Virus record (IMG/VR): IMGVR_UViG_3300030451_000328 | Coordinates: 1-30,623 of that record | DNA length: 30,623 bases | From: a virus | Strand: one strand, 5' to 3' | In this document: piece after piece, positions 28,716 through 30,623 of the stretch | How positions within the stretch are numbered: position 1 is the stretch's first letter | Layout of the letters: each line of letters opens with the position of its first letter | Notes under the pieces: model-generated | What the model was told of the DNA's origin: nothing | Database searches by the model: none | The model's input: only the letters and a program-made list of their open reading frames with translations | Made by a program: the position numbers and the translations under genes

Positions 28716-28795
28716 TGTAAAACTACTCCTATAATCCAGAGCATCACGGCAATGAACGTAATTGCCGCAATGATCCAATCTTGCCAATCAATCAT
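28706..28795 (-). CDS. 29-residue single-helix membrane microprotein
   Basis: The frame opens with ATG at 28795 that overlaps the stop of the VWA-like gene as ATGA and closes at TAG 28708-28706. It encodes M-I-D-W-Q-D-W, then a hydrophobic helix I-I-A-A-I-T-F-I-A-V-M-L-W-I-I-G-V-V-L, and Q-W-W. The tryptophan belts at both ends are typical of a membrane-spanning segment. Its coupled start and the absence of any other gene in the interval argue that it is real, although the length is at the limit of what can be judged by eye. It could tether or regulate the neighbouring AAA+/VWA proteins at the membrane. Confidence 0.6.
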   Translation of the reverse strand: MIDWQDWIIAAITFIAVMLWIIGVVLQWW

Positions 28796-30051
28796 TGTAT
28801 GTCCTCCGAATCCACATGTAAGACTGCGCCATGATCTGGTGTGGCGTTAGGATTATCAACGATCACCCACAACACAGGATGATCCCACTCACCCCAACCA
28901 CCATACAAGTGTCCGTCTGTGAATACGATTGAGGCTTGCGGTTCGATCTTATGCTGTTTGAGATACTCAGGCACACACCTTACGTCAGTGCCACCGCCGC
29001 CGACAGGTTTTGTTTTAGATGCAACGTCAGCTATCTCAGCGCCCACGTACTTCTCATAGCCACATACCTGTGTGTCCCAATAGCTTACATGCAGCTCGTC
29101 AGGTTTAACTTGTTCACAGATTGCAGCCAACTCACTGATCATGATCTGCTGTTCACGTGCGCCAATAGACCCAGACATGTCGTTGTGTTCTGCGAGACAC
29201 GTCACCGTTTCTTGTACACCGCTCGGCATAGCAATACGCTTACTGATGTATCTACGGTTTAGTCTTTTGAAAGTACTGAAATCTTTGCCTGTGCATGTAT
29301 TCTGAACAAACTCACGCAACGCTTGACGCCAATCGACTTTTGTTTTTAGCAACTCGTCAAGGTCACGATTACCACCGCTCCCAACCTTGCCTGCAATCGT
29401 ACTGCCTTGGCGCACCGCCTCGTCGATATCACGTTCCAACTCACGCTTATCTTCCTCAGTCATTTCTTCGGCTGCTTCCCAATCGTGATCATCGAATGGT
29501 TGTTGACCTTGCTCGTTAGTCGGTTGACTAACATCACCATCTGCGTCACCATCACCGCCACGACCACCGTCACCGCCACGACCACCGTCACCACCGCCAC
29601 GGCTTGGGGGCAACAAGTTAAACACTTCCTGTGTATTCATACCCACGTATTGTCTATCATAACACCCGCTTTCCAAGACGCCTGTCATTGTAGCAAACCC
29701 ATCTTGACTGAACTCATCTACAATCTTGATGTTGATCACATGGTCTGCCGCTCTGTTAGTACGATCTGCGTCTTTCTTCCAGAGATGTTTCCACGTGGTT
29801 AGATGCTTGAACAATTTGTGATATACCTCATGTAGCACAAGAAACCGCAACTCGGCATCGTTTAGACTAGCCACAAACGCACGGTTGTAGAACTCGTCTT
29901 TACCGTTTGTGTATGCGGTTCGATGTTTTGGATTGTCGGTAATCTCACGCCTACCGATCATCAGCACCGCAGATAGATATGGTGCTTTGTCCATGATTTT
30001 GACAACGGCTTTTGACAGCCGCTGTTCTTCTGTTAGATTTCCTAGAAACAT
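28792..30051 (-). CDS. DUF2201-like metallopeptidase/VWA-type protein (419 aa)
   Basis: This is a two-module protein. The N-terminal half has the zinc-peptidase motif V-L-H74-E75-V-Y-H78-K-L-F, matching the DUF2201-type N-terminal metallopeptidase-like domain. The C-terminal part carries E-H-N-D291-M-S293-G-S295-I, a form of the DxSxS metal-ion site of VWA domains, followed by a helix-strand pattern (I-S-E-L-A-A-I-C-E-Q-V). A Gly/Asp/Arg-rich linker (about 152-173) with a short tandem repeat joins them. Such proteins pair with MoxR-like AAA+ ATPases, and the end of one is the gene directly upstream, so they may form a chaperone or remodelling pair. AAGGAGG lies before the ATG at 30051. Peptidase activity is not established for this family. 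Confidence 0.85.
   Translation of the reverse strand: MFLGNLTEEQRLSKAVVKIMDKAPYLSAVLMIGRREITDNPKHRTAYTNGKDEFYNRAFVASLNDAELRFLVLHEVYHKLFKHLTTWKHLWKKDADRTNRAADHVINIKIVDEFSQDGFATMTGVLESGCYDRQYVGMNTQEVFNLLPPSRGGGDGGRGGDGGRGGDGDADGDVSQPTNEQGQQPFDDHDWEAAEEMTEEDKRELERDIDEAVRQGSTIAGKVGSGGNRDLDELLKTKVDWRQALREFVQNTCTGKDFSTFKRLNRRYISKRIAMPSGVQETVTCLAEHNDMSGSIGAREQQIMISELAAICEQVKPDELHVSYWDTQVCGYEKYVGAEIADVASKTKPVGGGGTDVRCVPEYLKQHKIEPQASIVFTDGHLYGGWGEWDHPVLWVIVDNPNATPDHGAVLHVDSEDIQ
29515..29532. repeat. Palindrome copy E (within the VWA-like gene)
   Basis: GTTAGTCGGTTGACTAAC: one arm has a C-to-T type change next to the centre. On the coding strand it reads V-S-Q-P-T-N in frame, just after the Gly/Asp linker. 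Fifth and rightmost copy. Confidence 0.85.
29552..29587 (-). repeat. 18-bp tandem repeat encoding the Gly/Arg/Asp linker
   Basis: Two identical 18-bp units (29552-29569 and 29570-29587, TCACCGCCACGACCACCG) plus a partial third unit encode G-G-R-G-G-D in the linker between the metallopeptidase-like and VWA-like modules of the host gene. In frame and slippage-prone. Confidence 0.88.
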
Positions 30052-30063
30052 TAATTGTCCTCC

Positions 30064-30623
30064 TTATACTTTATCTGCTGCAAACATGTAGTTGTTTGCC
30101 ATTGCCCAGTCGGTGAATTTCTTGTTAGTCATCACCATCGATTGCTTGCTGTACTTCGGTGAAGCAACGTTGTTAGCAAACAAGCCCTGTGTCTCAGGGT
30201 CTAGTCGATCAAGGTAATCCATCCACGCATTGAGCCAGTCTTTCTCCAGACTTGCCAGTGTACGATACACGACCATGACTTTTGCCGCCGCCGTATCAGG
30301 CACAAGCGCATTCTTTGGATCGTCTTTGATAGACTGAAGCGTAGGTAGTTTGTCGGCTAGTCGTATGAACGCCATGAGATCCTTCGCACCGCGCTGACCG
30401 ATTGTACCTATCAGTGCTGCCGTCAACTGTACGTCACTCAGGTGTGCACGTTTCTGTAAGATGCGCGATGCTTTCTCACCTGAACGTGGCGTGAAGAAAT
30501 GCTTACGACCCACGGCTTTGGGATGAAAGATAAACTCGTTCTCGTCTGGGTCTTTCACATTCTCCCACGGATAGAACAACTGTGGATTGTCCTTGACCCA
30601 AGCAAGTAAGAGGTGATCAATGC
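30064..30623 (-). CDS. MoxR/dynein-related AAA+ ATPase, C-terminal part
   Basis: The minus-strand frame is open to the right edge of the window, so only about 185 C-terminal residues are seen and the start is beyond it; an in-frame TTG at 30579 is internal. Residues near the left of the visible part read I-D-H-L-L-L-A-W-V-K-D-N-P-Q-L-F. Then come F-F-T-P-R-S-G-E-K-A-S-R-I-L-Q-K-R (sensor-2-like arginine context), Q-L-T-A-A-L-I-G-T-I-G-Q-R-G-A and F-I-R-L-A-D-K-L-P, which I read as the lid domain of a MoxR-type or dynein-related AAA+ ATPase. Walker motifs are outside. Its position directly before a DUF2201/VWA-like gene supports this. The identity is moderately sure because the ATPase core is missing. 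Confidence 0.65.
   Translation of the reverse strand, partial: IDHLLLAWVKDNPQLFYPWENVKDPDENEFIFHPKAVGRKHFFTPRSGEKASRILQKRAHLSDVQLTAALIGTIGQRGAKDLMAFIRLADKLPTLQSIKDDPKNALVPDTAAAKVMVVYRTLASLEKDWLNAWMDYLDRLDPETQGLFANNVASPKYSKQSMVMTNKKFTDWAMANNYMFAADKV

Noticed and set aside
29407-29802. A 131-codon plus-strand frame with T-T-V-T-A repeats.
   Set aside because: It is the reverse of the Gly/Asp linker of the VWA-like gene; repeat composition explains its openness.

Overview
The window reads as one contiguous stretch of a tailed-phage genome, most likely a marine podovirus. The gene set is a DUF927-type primase-helicase, a family A DNA polymerase, a SNF2-like helicase, a VRR-NUC nuclease, GTA-type holin and GH19 endolysin, and very long internal virion proteins carrying A-D-G-G-I-x-x-L-A motifs. 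This resembles the group typified by the SAR116 phage HMO-2011 and related roseophages and pelagiphages. That placement, and an alphaproteobacterial host, are inferred from family recognition and not from a search. Terminase, portal and capsid genes are not in the window and presumably lie to the left. No integrase, tRNA, rRNA, CRISPR array or insertion sequence was seen.

Layout: positions 1-14881 are transcribed rightwards and hold virion and lysis genes: the end of a tail/stabilisation-type protein, small accessory genes including a zinc ribbon, two small membrane proteins (holin candidates), a GH19 endolysin, then a block of probable internal/ejected proteins ending in a 2219-residue polyvalent protein with a zincin HExxH motif. 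Positions 14959-30623 are all transcribed leftwards and hold replication, nuclease and regulatory genes plus a block of unknown genes. The two arms converge at about 14.9 kb on a hairpin plus U-tract that terminates the leftward arm. Genes are packed tightly, with many TAATG, TGATG and ATGA junctions. No stretch longer than about 150 bases lacks a gene.

How the genes work together: the leftward arm reads, in transcription order, a MoxR-like AAA+ ATPase end, a metallopeptidase/VWA-like protein, a 29-residue membrane microprotein, four genes of unknown role, a 105-residue unknown, VRR-NUC nuclease, XRE regulator, several very small genes, a DUF6378-like protein, PolA, a Cas4/RecB-like nuclease, a basic HNH/EF-hand-like protein, SNF2 helicase, a coiled-coil protein, an excisionase-like HTH protein, a probable ssDNA-binding protein, and the primase-helicase. 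The core from 15.2 to 24 kb is a near-complete replisome and recombination set.

The most unusual signal is an 18-bp palindrome family, GTTAGTC-N4-GACTAAC. It occurs five times between 22.5 and 29.6 kb and nowhere in the structural arm. One copy sits just upstream of the ribosome-binding site of the VRR-NUC/XRE pair, one supplies a stop codon, and three lie in frame inside genes, each encoding V-S-Q-x-T-N. Other points are the MoxR/VWA/microprotein cluster, a long hairpin with an anti-Shine-Dalgarno loop ahead of the primase, and a leucine at the PolA position equivalent to E. coli Phe762.
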